Below, one piece after another: positions 39,446-48,823 of a stretch of DNA of 64,000 nt. Numbering within the stretch: position 1 is the stretch's first letter; each line of letters starts with the position of its first letter. A program made the position numbers and the translations under genes. Under the pieces are notes generated by a model. It did no database searches and was not told the origin of the DNA. It saw only the letters and a list, made by a program, of their open reading frames with translations. The stretch is from DATBGO01 sp036558005 (GTDB lineage: Bacteria; Actinomycetota; Actinomycetes; Streptosporangiales; Streptosporangiaceae), in NCBI GenBank assembly GCA_036558005.1, contig DATBGO010000237.1, positions 7,018 to 71,017 on the forward strand. Reading direction: 5' to 3'.

Positions 39446-40866
39446 GACGTGCTCCGGGCGGACGGCCCGGACGGCTGCGAGCCGGCCGGCAGCGCCTGCC
39501 GCAGGGCCGGCCAGGTGCCCGGGTCCGCGTTGCCGTACAGCCACAGGTACACCCCGCCGATCCCGGCCGTCCTGGCCAGCTCGAATTTCGCCCTGGAGCT
39601 GCGGGCGTCCTCGAACCAGACGGTGTGCGGCCGGCCGGCCGCGTCGGTGTAGCGGAACCACGGCGCCTGGCTGGCGGCGCTGTAGCGGACCCGGACCCCG
39701 GCCCTGCGGGCCCGCGCGGCCGCCTGCTGCCAGGTGATCCCGGTGCCCTGCCCGCCGGTCCAGTCGTAGCCGTAGGCGGGCACGCCGAGGATGATCTTGC
39801 GGGCGGGGATCTGGGTCCTGGCGTAGGTCAGCACGGCGGTCAGCCAGCCGACCGGCGCGACCGGGCCGGGCGGCGAGGTCGCCCAGTGGTAGTCGTAACC
39901 CATCAGCCGCACCTGGTCGGCCACCCGGCCGATCGCCGCGTAGTCCTGCGCCAGGTTGCGCGGCGCGTAGCCGGCGTCGCTGGCCTTGGCGAACAGCGCG
40001 ACCGAGAGGATCTTCCCGCTGGCGTGCAGCGCCGTGGCCAGGGCGGTGATGAAGCCGGTGAAGGCCTGCCGGTCGGCGGCGTGCAGGTCCTCGTAGTCGA
40101 TGTCGATGCCCGCGTAGTGCTGGGCGTTCACCAGCGCGACGATGTCGGCGACGTGCCGGGCCGTCAGTGCCTGGTCATGCAGGATGCGGCCCACCGCCGG
40201 GTAGCTGAACCCGCCCTGGGCGTCGACGTTGGCCAGCGTGGGCACCAGCGGCAGGCCGCGGGCGCGCAGCTGGCCCAGCGACGCGGACAGCGCGGCCTGG
40301 CTGATGCCCGGGTCGAGCCGGACCTGGCCGCCGGCGCTGACCCGGTAGATCCACGGGGACGCCTCGTTGACGTCGGACCGGTTCGCCAGCACGCTGCCGG
40401 TGACCTGGCCGATGCTCCAGTACGGCAGCGAGGCCACCACCACGGGAATCCTGCCGCCGGGCCGGGCCGGGGCGGCGGCTGCGGGCGGGCTGGCTGCTGC
40501 CGTCCCGGCGGGCCTGGCGCCGTTGCTGGCCCCGGCGGCGGGGCGAGCGGCAGGCCCGGCCCGGCCCGGGCCGCTGAACGCGTGCACGGTCAGGATCACC
40601 GCCACGATGCCGGCCGGGATGACCGCCAGCCAGCCGCGGCCCGGCACCCGCCGGCCGTGCTGGCCGCCTGGCCGCCGGGGCAGCAGCACCGGCTCGGCCG
40701 ACGGCCCCGCGGCCGGGTCCTCGCCAGCGGGGCCGGTGCCGGGGACCAGCGTGAGCCGGGGCCGCTCGCCCCGGCCGCGCCGCCCCGGCAGCCGCCGGCC
40801 CAGCCGCCTGGTGAGCCGGCCCGGGCCGGCCAGCAGCCGGCTGAGCTTCGCGGAGTGCGCGCGCAC
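39442..40866 (-). CDS. GH18-family glycoside hydrolase-like protein, membrane-anchored
   Basis: About 474 residues from GTG 40866, 16 bp after the epimerase stop. A basic cytoplasmic tail and one TM (GWLAVIPAGIVAVILTVHAF, about residues 85-105) are followed by a Pro/Ala linker and a GH18 TIM barrel: VVASLPYWSIGQVTG, YAGIDIDYEDLHAADRQAF (the catalytic Glu is in DIDYED), VRLMGYDYHWATSPPGPVAP, ILGVPAYGYDW. It would act outside the membrane on a GlcNAc-type glycan, in trimming or release. It is coupled to the GT2 gene by an ATGA overlap. Confidence 0.9.
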   Translation of the reverse strand: MRAHSAKLSRLLAGPGRLTRRLGRRLPGRRGRGERPRLTLVPGTGPAGEDPAAGPSAEPVLLPRRPGGQHGRRVPGRGWLAVIPAGIVAVILTVHAFSGPGRAGPAARPAAGASNGARPAGTAAASPPAAAAPARPGGRIPVVVASLPYWSIGQVTGSVLANRSDVNEASPWIYRVSAGGQVRLDPGISQAALSASLGQLRARGLPLVPTLANVDAQGGFSYPAVGRILHDQALTARHVADIVALVNAQHYAGIDIDYEDLHAADRQAFTGFITALATALHASGKILSVALFAKASDAGYAPRNLAQDYAAIGRVADQVRLMGYDYHWATSPPGPVAPVGWLTAVLTYARTQIPARKIILGVPAYGYDWTGGQGTGITWQQAAARARRAGVRVRYSAASQAPWFRYTDAAGRPHTVWFEDARSSRAKFELARTAGIGGVYLWLYGNADPGTWPALRQALPAGSQPSGPSARSTS

Positions 40867-40882
40867 GACGGTGGCCCGGCGG

Positions 40883-41869
40883 TCATGAGGCCGCGGCGGC
40901 GAGACGCTGGCTGGCCTCCTGATCATCGATGACCGACCGGATGATGTCATCGAGGTCGCGCCGCGGCGCGAACCCGGCCAGCTGCCCGGCCAGGGTGGCG
41001 TCCGGGATCCGGCGCTGCATGTCCTCATAGCCGGGGCCGTAGGCGTCCAGGTAGGGCGTGTGCGTGATGACGCTGGACGAGCCGGTCGCGGCGATGATGC
41101 GCTCGGCCAGGCTGTTGATGGTGACCGGCTGGCTGTTGCCGAGGTTGACCGCCCGGCCGTAGGCCGCCGGGGTGGCGATCAGCCGGGTGAGGGCGGGGAT
41201 CACGTCCAGCACGTGGCAGAAGCAGCGGATCTGCTCGCCGGTGCCGTACACGGTCAGCGGCTCGCCGCCGAGGGCCTGCCGGGTCAGCCGCGGGATCACC
41301 ATGCCGTACCGGCCGGTCTGCCGCGGCCCCACGGTGTTGAAGAACCGGATGATCACCGCGCGCAGCCCGCGCTCCCGGCCGTAGGCGTCGATCAGGCTCT
41401 CGTCGATGGCCTTGGCCTCGGCGTAGCTCCAGCGCGACTTCAGCGGGGAGCCGATCACCCGGTCGTCGTCCTCGCGCAGCCCCGGCTTGGCGTTCTTGCC
41501 GTAAATCTCGCTGGTGGACGCGGCCAGCAGGACCGCGTCGTGCCGGCAGGCCGCGTCCACCACGTTCTCGGTGCCGTGGATGTTGGTGCGTAGGCTGTCC
41601 AGCGTCCGGTCCCTGATGACGAACGAGCCGACCGCGGCGGCCAGGTGATAGACCTGGTCACGCCCGGCGGTCAGGTCATCGACCAGGCCCTGGTCCAGGA
41701 TCGAGCCCTGCACCAGGGTGAACCGGGGGTGGGCGGCCACCGCCGCCAGGTTCCCGGTCCGGCCGGTGCTCAGGTCATCGAGCCCGGTCACCTCGTTCCC
41801 CGCCGACAGCAGCGCCTCGACCAGATGCGATCCGATGAACCCGGCGGCGCCGGTTACGAAGATCTTCAC
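40883..41869 (-). CDS. NAD-dependent nucleotide-sugar epimerase/dehydratase (GalE/WbpP-like)
   Basis: The 328-residue extended SDR has VTGAAGFIGSHLVEALL at residues 5-21, the catalytic SYAEAK (YxxxK), and SxSEIYGK with the catalytic Ser/Thr region. RFFNTVGPRQTGRYGMVIPR is typical of UDP-sugar epimerases and 4,6-dehydratase relatives. It would make a sugar-nucleotide donor for the neighbouring transferases. A 15-bp tandem repeat lies between its start and the upstream GT4 gene. Confidence 0.9.
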   Translation of the reverse strand: MKIFVTGAAGFIGSHLVEALLSAGNEVTGLDDLSTGRTGNLAAVAAHPRFTLVQGSILDQGLVDDLTAGRDQVYHLAAAVGSFVIRDRTLDSLRTNIHGTENVVDAACRHDAVLLAASTSEIYGKNAKPGLREDDDRVIGSPLKSRWSYAEAKAIDESLIDAYGRERGLRAVIIRFFNTVGPRQTGRYGMVIPRLTRQALGGEPLTVYGTGEQIRCFCHVLDVIPALTRLIATPAAYGRAVNLGNSQPVTINSLAERIIAATGSSSVITHTPYLDAYGPGYEDMQRRIPDATLAGQLAGFAPRRDLDDIIRSVIDDQEASQRLAAAAS

Positions 41870-41884
41870 CGCTGACCTTTCCCT

Positions 41885-41925
41885 GACTGTGCTTGTCGCG
41901 ACTGTGCTTGTCGCGACTGGGCTTG
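41885..41925. repeat. 15-bp tandem repeat between GT4 and epimerase genes
   Basis: GACTGTGCTTGTCGC occurs at 41885 and 41900 with a degenerate third copy at 41915, upstream of the epimerase ATG on the minus strand. No role is evident. Confidence 0.65.
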
Positions 41926-41935
41926 CTAACGGGTC

Positions 41936-43126
41936 TCACTGGCCCTGCCGGGCCGGCTCGGGCTCGGGCGCGGGAACGGGTGCGGGTGCGGGTGCGGGCG
42001 CGGCGCGGCGGCGGCGCGGGCGCAGTAGCGTCCGCCGCTTCGGCTGGGCGGCGAGCCGCTCGTACAGGTCGTCGATCCGCGCGGTCACCGCGCTGATGCC
42101 GTACTCCTTCTCGACCGCGGGCTCGGGCAGCCGCTCCCGCTGCCCGGCGTGCACCTCCGGCGCCAGCGCCGCCCGCAGGCCGGCCACGGTGGAGGGCACC
42201 TGCCGGGCCCGGCTCACCTCCAGGCCGGCCAGCGCCGGGCAGGTGGTGTACAGCACGGGCAGGCCGTTGGCCAGCGCCTCCAGCACCGACAGCCCGAACG
42301 TCTCCTGCGCGGAGGAGGCGACGAACAGGTCCATCGCCGACAGCATCGCCGCCACGTCGTGCCGCTCCCCGGTGAAGATCACCTGACCGGTCACCCCGCA
42401 CCGGGCCGCGGCCTGCGCCAGCGCGTCCTGCTCGTCGCCCTTGCCGACGATCATCAGCTTGACGCCGTCCCCGAGCAGCGCGGCGCTGGCCTCGATGACG
42501 AGGCCGAACTGCTTGTTCGGGTCCAGGCGGCCGAGCACGCCGATCACGTACTGGCCGGCCCCGATCCCGAACTCGGCCCGGATCCGGTCCCGCGCGCTGG
42601 CCTCGAACGCCACCCGGCCCAGGTCGACCCCGTTGGGGATGACCTCGATCCGGGAATCGCGCACCCCCCACCTGATCATCCGTTCCCTGACCGTCTCCGA
42701 CACCGCGATCGTGGTGTCCGACATCCGCTCGGTGGCCAGGTACAGCGCCCGCACCCCGGCGGTCATCTCCCGGCGCTCGAGGTGGGTCTCGCCGATCGAG
42801 TGCTCGGTGGTGACGATGACCGGGGTGCCAGACAGCCAGGCGGCGGGCCGGCCGTAGACCTGCGAACGGTACAGGTGGCAGTGCACGACGTCGTAGCGGC
42901 CCGCCCGGATGACCCGGCGCAGCGCGGGCAGCGCGGACAGCTGGGTGTTGCGGGCCATCCCCAGGTCGGCGATCCGGGTCCCGTCCGCGCGGATCATGTC
43001 CGCGACCGGGCCCGGGTTGTACAGCGTCACCACGTCGCACTCGTGCCGGGTGTGCTGCAGGATCGAGCGCAGCTGCATCTCGGCGCCACCGACGCCCAGA
43101 CCGGTGATGACATGCAGAACCTTCAA
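41936..43126 (-). CDS. GT4-family glycosyltransferase
   Basis: The 396-residue GT-B protein has MKVLHVITGLGVGGAEMQLRSIL at the N-terminus, the nucleotide-sugar domain IGVLGRLDPNKQFGLVIEA, and the EX7E motif ETFGLSVLE. A low-complexity Pro-Ala-Glu tail (APAPAPAPVPAPEPEPA) closes the protein. It acts on the cytoplasmic face of the membrane in glycan assembly. AGGATC lies before the ATG; the gene lies 61 bp downstream of the sugar-transferase gene. Confidence 0.92.
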   Translation of the reverse strand: MKVLHVITGLGVGGAEMQLRSILQHTRHECDVVTLYNPGPVADMIRADGTRIADLGMARNTQLSALPALRRVIRAGRYDVVHCHLYRSQVYGRPAAWLSGTPVIVTTEHSIGETHLERREMTAGVRALYLATERMSDTTIAVSETVRERMIRWGVRDSRIEVIPNGVDLGRVAFEASARDRIRAEFGIGAGQYVIGVLGRLDPNKQFGLVIEASAALLGDGVKLMIVGKGDEQDALAQAAARCGVTGQVIFTGERHDVAAMLSAMDLFVASSAQETFGLSVLEALANGLPVLYTTCPALAGLEVSRARQVPSTVAGLRAALAPEVHAGQRERLPEPAVEKEYGISAVTARIDDLYERLAAQPKRRTLLRPRRRRAAPAPAPAPVPAPEPEPARQGQ

Positions 43127-43187
43127 CGCAGATCCTTTCCGGCAGCACCGCGCGGCAGGCTGCCCGCTCCAGTGACGGGGGAGTGCT

Positions 43188-44642
43188 TCATCGGGTGCCT
43201 GGCCGGGCCGGCCGGCGCAAGCCGACCAGCGAGCCGAACGTCGCGGCCAGGATCGCGGCGTCCAGCCACGGCGACCAGTTCTCGATGTAGGCGTTGTCCA
43301 GGCGCACCCGCTCGCGCACCGAGGTGTCGCCGTGCAGGCCGTGCACCTGGGCCCAGCCGGTGAGCCCGCCGCGCACCCGGTGCCGGTCGTCGTAGCGCGG
43401 GATCTCCCGGCCGAACCGCTCGGTGAAGTAGGGCCGCTCGGGCCGCGGCCCGACCAGCGACATCTGCCCGCGCAGCACGTTCACCAGCTGCGGCAGCTCG
43501 TCCAGGTGGGTGCCGCGCAGCCAGCGGGCCAGCCGGGTCAGCTCGAACGTCGGCACCACCCAGCAGGTGTCACTGCCGTCCCGCTCGGCCAGCGTGCGCA
43601 GCTTGAGTATCTGCGCGACCTTGCCCTGGCGGACCACCCGCGCCTGGCGGAACAGCACCGGCCCGGCGCCGCCCAGCCAGATCAGCAGGCCGAGCACCGC
43701 CAGCAGCGGGGCGGCCAGCGCGAGCAGGACCGCGGCCCCGGCCAGGTCGAGCGCGCGCTTGGCCGACCGGGCGGCTGGCCCGGGCCGGGGCCGCAGCGGC
43801 ACCAGCGGGATGCCCCAGACCTCGTCCAGGCAGCCGCGCGGCGCGGTGATGCCCAGCTCGTGCAGCCGCGGCACCACGCAGACGTCGGCCCCCAGGTCCC
43901 GGCACCGGCGCAGCAGGCTGACCATGTCCTCGTCCCGGCCGCGGGGGAAGCAGACGATCACCCGGCGGATGCCGTGCTCGGCGACCACCTGCTCCAGCGC
44001 GGCGGGCGGGCCGAGGACGGGCAGGTCCAGCCGGCTGGCCAGCGCGATGGTGTCGAGGTAGCCCTGCGGCCGCAGGCCCAGCTCGGGGTGCTCGCGCAGC
44101 AGGCTGGCGAGCTGCTGGCCCACCTGGCCGGCCCCGACCAGCAGCGCGGGCTCGGCCAGCCGCCCGTGGCGGCGCGCGGCCCGCAGCGCGGCGCAGGCTA
44201 GTGCCCGGGCGGTGACCACCAGCGCGGCCGCCGCGCCGGCCGCCGCCGCGGCGTCGCGGCCGGGCAGGAACGCCACCAGGATCAGCGCGGGTGCCAGCAC
44301 CGCCGCGAGCACCCGGCCGAGCTGATCGCAGGTCCGCGGGCAGATCCGCAGCCGGTGCAGCCCGCTGCCGGCGAGGGCCGCGAGCACCGCGCCGGCGTAG
44401 CCGGCCACCGCCAGCCCGCCGGGCCCGGCGGCCAGGCTGACTGGCCTGGCCGTCAGCCAGCCCCGTCCCGCCGCGAGCCAGCACAGCCCGGCGGCCGCGG
44501 CCAGCGCCGCGGCGTCGGCGCCGGGCAGCGCGGCGGCCAGCAGGGCCCGCTGCCCGGCCGGAAGCAGGGCCGGCCGGGCAGCGGGCGGGCCCGCGGGCAG
44601 CGCCGCGACCGCGAGCGCCGGCACTGGCTGGGAGGTGGTCAT
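43188..44642 (-). CDS. Polyprenyl-phosphate sugar-1-phosphate transferase (WcaJ/CpsE family)
   Basis: 484 residues. The N-terminal half is a weakly hydrophobic multi-TM region followed by a Rossmann-like CoA-binding-fold domain (LLVGAGQVGQQLASLLREHP). The C-terminal bacterial sugar transferase domain has KRALDLAGAAVLLALAAPLLAVL (membrane-inserted helix), ILKLRTL, and DELPQLVNVLRGQMSLVGPRPERP, the catalytic block. It transfers a sugar phosphate onto undecaprenyl phosphate, the first committed step of exopolysaccharide assembly. It is 9 bp downstream of the nucleotide-sugar dehydrogenase. Confidence 0.94.
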   Translation of the reverse strand: MTTSQPVPALAVAALPAGPPAARPALLPAGQRALLAAALPGADAAALAAAAGLCWLAAGRGWLTARPVSLAAGPGGLAVAGYAGAVLAALAGSGLHRLRICPRTCDQLGRVLAAVLAPALILVAFLPGRDAAAAAGAAAALVVTARALACAALRAARRHGRLAEPALLVGAGQVGQQLASLLREHPELGLRPQGYLDTIALASRLDLPVLGPPAALEQVVAEHGIRRVIVCFPRGRDEDMVSLLRRCRDLGADVCVVPRLHELGITAPRGCLDEVWGIPLVPLRPRPGPAARSAKRALDLAGAAVLLALAAPLLAVLGLLIWLGGAGPVLFRQARVVRQGKVAQILKLRTLAERDGSDTCWVVPTFELTRLARWLRGTHLDELPQLVNVLRGQMSLVGPRPERPYFTERFGREIPRYDDRHRVRGGLTGWAQVHGLHGDTSVRERVRLDNAYIENWSPWLDAAILAATFGSLVGLRRPARPGTR

Positions 44643-44651
44643 CGCGGGTGC

Positions 44652-46010
44652 TTAGACGACCGCGCGGTGCGGTGCGGCGTCGAACTGGTAGGTGGCGTCG
44701 AGCACCCGCGGGCACTGGCTGACCCAGCTGTAGTCCGCGCCAGGGTGGATGGTGTGCACGACCGCCAGGTCCCAGCGGCTGCCGCCGGGCGCGGGGCAGG
44801 AGGACAGCTCCCGCCCGCCGGGCAGCCGCAGCGACGGGATCAGCGGGTCGTAGTAGCTGACCTGCGCCCCGGCGTCCAGCAGATGGGCGATCAGCCCCAG
44901 GGCGGGGGACTCGCGCAGGTCCTGCACGCCCGCCTTGTAGCTGGCGCCGACCACGATCACCGCGGCGCCCGCCACCGGGAGGCCGTCGGCGGCCAGCACC
45001 TCGGCGGCCCGCTGCGCGACCCGGGCGGGCCGCAGGCTGATCAGCTTCATCGTGTGCTCGATCAGCGGGGACGGGCGGCCCTGCCGGCCGAGCTGCCAGA
45101 GCAGGTAGTGCGGGTCACAGGGGATGCAGTGCCCGCCGACCCCCGGGCCGGGCAGCGCGCCGAGGAAGCCGTAGGGCTTGGTGCCCGCGGCGAGGGTCAC
45201 CTCGACCGGGTCCAGCCCCAGCGCGCCGCACGCGTCGGCGAACTCGTTGGCCAGCGCCAGTGACACGGCACGGAAGATGTTCTCGTACAGCTTGGTCGCC
45301 TCCGCGGCCTCCGGGGAGCTGACCAGGTACACGGTGTCGGTCAGCTGGCTGATCACCGCGGCCGCGCGCGCGGTGCAGGCGCCGGTGATCCCGCCGACCA
45401 CCCGCGGGGTCTCCCGCTGCAGGTGGTCGTGGTTGCCGGGGTCGATCCGCTCCGGGCTGAAGGCCACGTACACCCCGGTCCCCGCGGCCAGGCCGCGCTC
45501 GGCCAGCGGCTGGGCCAGCAGCTCCCGGGTGGTGCCCGCGTAGGTCGTCGAGGTCAGGATCACGGTCTGCCCGGGCCGGGCGTGCGCCACCACGCTCGCG
45601 CACGCGCCGCGCAGCGCCGCCAGGTCGGGCACGTACTGGCCGTCCACCGGGGTCGGCACGCAGATGATCACCGCGTCGGCGGCCTTGACCGCGGACGGGT
45701 CGGCGGTCAGCTCCACCGACCCGTCGGCCAGCGCGGCGGTCAGCTCGGCCTGGTCGGAGCTGGTCAGGTCGGCCTGCCCGGCGGCGATCTCGTCCAGCCG
45801 CCGCTGGCTCAGGTCCAGGCCGATGATCCGCTTGCACCGGCCGTGCAGCGCGATCGCGGTCGGCAGCCCCACGTAACCGAGCCCGACGATCGCGACCGCC
45901 GCCGCCGGGCCGGCGCCGGGCTCGCTGCCGTCCGGCTGGTACAGCCGCAGCTTGCTGGTCAGCTGGTACTCACGCCCGTTCACCGCGAGTGACAGGCTGG
46001 GCTTGGTCAT
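44652..46010 (-). CDS. Nucleotide-sugar dehydrogenase (UDP-glucose/UDP-HexNAc 6-dehydrogenase family)
   Basis: The 452-residue protein has AIVGLGYVGLPTAIAL (NAD site), ICVPTPV, TSTTYAGTTREL, FSPERIDPGN, the EATKLYENIFR block and GPGVGGHCIPCDP with the catalytic Cys, then a second Rossmann domain (VIVVGASYKAGVQDLRESPAL). SPERIDPGN is typical of the HexNAc dehydrogenases (WbpA/WecC-like), which is favoured over UDP-glucose dehydrogenase. It would provide a uronic-acid sugar for the polymer. An unusual 35-residue N-terminal extension (LSLAVNGREYQLTSKLRLYQ) precedes the domain. Confidence 0.92.
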   Translation of the reverse strand: MTKPSLSLAVNGREYQLTSKLRLYQPDGSEPGAGPAAAVAIVGLGYVGLPTAIALHGRCKRIIGLDLSQRRLDEIAAGQADLTSSDQAELTAALADGSVELTADPSAVKAADAVIICVPTPVDGQYVPDLAALRGACASVVAHARPGQTVILTSTTYAGTTRELLAQPLAERGLAAGTGVYVAFSPERIDPGNHDHLQRETPRVVGGITGACTARAAAVISQLTDTVYLVSSPEAAEATKLYENIFRAVSLALANEFADACGALGLDPVEVTLAAGTKPYGFLGALPGPGVGGHCIPCDPHYLLWQLGRQGRPSPLIEHTMKLISLRPARVAQRAAEVLAADGLPVAGAAVIVVGASYKAGVQDLRESPALGLIAHLLDAGAQVSYYDPLIPSLRLPGGRELSSCPAPGGSRWDLAVVHTIHPGADYSWVSQCPRVLDATYQFDAAPHRAVV

Positions 46011-46033
46011 CTGGTCTGCTCCCTGCGTATCGG

Positions 46034-47269
46034 TTAACGTCCGGCCGGCACGGCCGCTGGCTGGGACCGCTGCCCGGCCCGGGCGGCCAGCTGGCGGGTC
46101 ACCCGCTGGGCCGCGTGCGCCGAGCCGAAGACGAAGCGCATGACCGGCCCCATGGTCGGCGCCACCGCCGGGCCGATGAAGTACAGCCCGGGGACCGGTG
46201 TCTGGTACCCGGCGTCGACGACCGGGCTGCCGGCCAGCGTCCGCAGCCGGGACCGCAGCTCTGCGCCCAGGAACGGCAGCCGGGTCAGGTCGGTGCGGTA
46301 GCCGGTGCCGGCGATGAGGTGATCGGCGGCCAGTTCGCTGGCCGTCCCGTCCGGGCCGGCCACGCCCAGCCGCAGCACGCCGTCGTCGGCCTTGGCCCAG
46401 GTCACCTGCTGCCCGGTGTGCACCGGGACGGTGCCTTCGATCCGGCTGCGCAGCCAGCTCGCGCCGGCCGGGCCGAGCGCGGTGCGGGCCTTGCGCACCC
46501 GGGTGGACCTCGGCAGCCGCCGGAACAGGTCCGGGTGGTTGGAGTAGAACCAGGTGCCCAGGCCCGAGCCGAGCCCGGATTCCGGCTCGCGGATCCGCTG
46601 CAGCAGCGGCCGGTCAGAGGTCAGCGGCTGGCCGTTCCAGGCCACCACAGCCCGGCGGGCGAGCACCTGGACTCCGGCGCCGTGCTCGTGCAGCAGCGCG
46701 GCCGTTTCCAGCGCCGACTGCCCGGCCCCGACCACCACGACCTGCTGGCCGGCGAAGGCGGCCAGGTCGGTGTGCGCGGAGGCGTGCGTGCAGGCCCAGG
46801 ACGGCAGCGAGGCGAACGGCTCGGGCAGGTGCGCGAAGTGCTCCACCCCGGCCGCCACCACGACGTTGCGGGCCCGCACCTGCTCGGCGCTGGCCAGGCT
46901 GAGCGTGAACCCGCCGTGATCCGGCGCGATGCTGGTGACCAGCACCTCCTCGGCGGCGGGCAGCAGCTCGGCGCGGAACCACTGCGCGTAGCTGACGAAC
47001 GTGCTCAGTGCCACCGGCAGGCCCACGTCCGCGTAGGGCTGGCCGGTGAGCTTGCAGTAGGCCGCCAGCGTGTGGGTGCCCCGGGGGTCGGACAAGTTCG
47101 AGGCGTTGCCCTGGGACTTCAGGTACATCCCCGCGGGCATCATGCCGCGCCACAGCCGCATCGGCAGCCCGAACTGGCGGTAGCTGATGCCCGCGCCGCG
47201 CAGGTGCGCGGCCAGGGAGAGGCCGTAAGGCCCGGCTCCGACGATGGCCACGTCCACGGCGTCGCTCAT
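46034..47269 (-). CDS. FAD/NAD(P)-dependent oxidoreductase (flavin monooxygenase-like)
   Basis: About 411 residues. Two Rossmann motifs are present: VAIVGAGPYGLSLAAHL (FAD) near the N-terminus and VVVVGAGQSALETAALL (NADPH) near 175. AGTGYRTDLTRLPFL near the C-terminus is a flavin-monooxygenase-type motif. The layout is that of N-hydroxylating or related class B monooxygenases. The ATG overlaps the stop of the ATP-grasp gene (ATGA), so the two are co-translated. The substrate may be an amino or amide product of the ATP-grasp ligase (inference). Confidence 0.88.
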   Translation of the reverse strand: MSDAVDVAIVGAGPYGLSLAAHLRGAGISYRQFGLPMRLWRGMMPAGMYLKSQGNASNLSDPRGTHTLAAYCKLTGQPYADVGLPVALSTFVSYAQWFRAELLPAAEEVLVTSIAPDHGGFTLSLASAEQVRARNVVVAAGVEHFAHLPEPFASLPSWACTHASAHTDLAAFAGQQVVVVGAGQSALETAALLHEHGAGVQVLARRAVVAWNGQPLTSDRPLLQRIREPESGLGSGLGTWFYSNHPDLFRRLPRSTRVRKARTALGPAGASWLRSRIEGTVPVHTGQQVTWAKADDGVLRLGVAGPDGTASELAADHLIAGTGYRTDLTRLPFLGAELRSRLRTLAGSPVVDAGYQTPVPGLYFIGPAVAPTMGPVMRFVFGSAHAAQRVTRQLAARAGQRSQPAAVPAGR

Positions 47270-48609
47270 GCGAGTGTCCCCTCCTTGTGTGGTTGCGGCG
47301 CCTGCTGCCGCGAGGTGGTAGTGGCCGCCGGGGCTTTCCCCGCGGCGCGGCCAGGCCGGTAGCGGAACCCGGCCCGGCGGGCCGGGCCGCCGCCCTTGGC
47401 CAGCGGCCTGGTGGCCAGCCGCCAGCCCATCCGGACGCACATCAGGCCGAACGGGCGCAGGTCGTCGCGGGCGAACCAGGCGGTCTCGTGCACGGTGCGC
47501 AGCGAGGCCAGCCAGGACCGCAGCCCCAGCTCGCCGTCGCGCCAGTAGCGCAGCGCCCCGAGCGGGTCGTAGTTCTCGACCAGGAACCCGCGCCCGGCGA
47601 CCTGCTGGCCTGCCGGGATCGGCTGCCCGGTCAGGTCCAGGTACGCGGCGGTGGCCACGTCCTGGCCGGCCGTGTCGCGCAGCAGCCGGAACTGGGCGCC
47701 GAGCCGCGGGTTGAAGTCGAGCAGCTTGTACTGCCCGTCCCTGGCGTCCAGGCGCAGGTCCAGGTCGGTGATGCCGCGGTAGCCCAGCCGGGTCAGCAGC
47801 CTGCTCACCTGGGTCCGGAGCAGGTCGTTCGGGGTGGACCGGCCCAGGCAGGTCAGCCCGGCGTGGGCCGGGTAGGACCGTTCCTTGACCCCGGTGAAGG
47901 CCGGCCGGCAGGTGGAGTCGGCGGCGCAGTAGCCGTGGAAGAACCAGTCGTGCCCGCTGCCGCCGGGCACGAACTCCTGCAGCATCAGCCCGGCGCCCGC
48001 CTGCGCGCACTGCTGGTAGGCGGCAGCGAGCTGATCCGGGCCGGCCAGCACCGAGGTGCTGCGCAGCCCGCGGCCCGCCCACGGCGTGCTGAGCTTGGCG
48101 ATCAGCGGGTACCCGGCCTCGGCGGCGAACGCGCGGGCCTGCGCCAGCGAGCCGGGCAGCACCGCGGCCGGGCAGGGCACGCCCAGCTCGGCGCAGAGCA
48201 GCGCGAGGGAGTATTTGCCGGCCACCTGGCGGGGCAGCCCGGCCGGCGGGGCGGCGAAGGAGAACATCGGCCGCAGCCGCGCGCCGTGCTCGGCCAGGAA
48301 GATCGCGCCCGCGTCGTCGGTGGGCAGCAGCACCGCGCGCTGCCCGATGTGCCCGGCCAGCCTGGTCAGGCCCTCGGTCAGCTGCTCGGCGTGCTCGGGC
48401 TCCGGCTGCCAGTAGCAGCGCCCGTGCAGGTAGGCCGAGCTGGCCGCGGGTGCCCACCGGCCCTCGTGCACCCCGTAGACCGGCACCCCGAGCCGGCCCA
48501 GGCTGCGGATGACCCCGAGGCCTCCGTGGTGCATGACGTTGCGGTCGAGCTTGAGCACGACAGCTGGCGTGCTGGTATCGATTTCCGGTGCCGGGTCATC
48601 CTCGGACAC
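47266..48609 (-). CDS. ATP-grasp ligase (carboxylate-amine ligase type)
   Basis: About 447 residues from GTG 48609 (VSEDDPAPEIDTSTPAVVLKLDRNVMHHGGLGVIRSLG). ATP-grasp features: YPLIAKLSTPWAGRGLRST (ATP-binding strand and Lys), LMLQEFVPGG, GITDLDLRLDARDGQYKLLDFNPRLG (Mg-binding Asp/Asn). It is related to D-aspartate ligase-like and carbamoyl-phosphate-type ligases that join a carboxylate to an amine. It heads a five-gene tailoring module with an aminotransferase and two flavoenzymes, upstream of the glycan genes. Confidence 0.88.
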   Translation of the reverse strand: MSEDDPAPEIDTSTPAVVLKLDRNVMHHGGLGVIRSLGRLGVPVYGVHEGRWAPAASSAYLHGRCYWQPEPEHAEQLTEGLTRLAGHIGQRAVLLPTDDAGAIFLAEHGARLRPMFSFAAPPAGLPRQVAGKYSLALLCAELGVPCPAAVLPGSLAQARAFAAEAGYPLIAKLSTPWAGRGLRSTSVLAGPDQLAAAYQQCAQAGAGLMLQEFVPGGSGHDWFFHGYCAADSTCRPAFTGVKERSYPAHAGLTCLGRSTPNDLLRTQVSRLLTRLGYRGITDLDLRLDARDGQYKLLDFNPRLGAQFRLLRDTAGQDVATAAYLDLTGQPIPAGQQVAGRGFLVENYDPLGALRYWRDGELGLRSWLASLRTVHETAWFARDDLRPFGLMCVRMGWRLATRPLAKGGGPARRAGFRYRPGRAAGKAPAATTTSRQQAPQPHKEGTLA

Positions 48610-48823
48610 GGTTCTGCCCCCACGGGTGCCGCCGGTTTGCGGGCGATTGGCTGCATCATGTGGACTCGACTGTGTCAGCCGGGGGCAGGGGCAGCATCCG
48701 TCAACGGGGGGAGGTCCCCTACCCATCGCGGCCGAGCGGCGGCAGGGCAGGGCGGAGTTTTCAGCGGCTTGGCGGGTGTCTGACCCGTTCTCGCCGCGGC
48801 GCGCCGGGCAGCTGGGCCAGCAG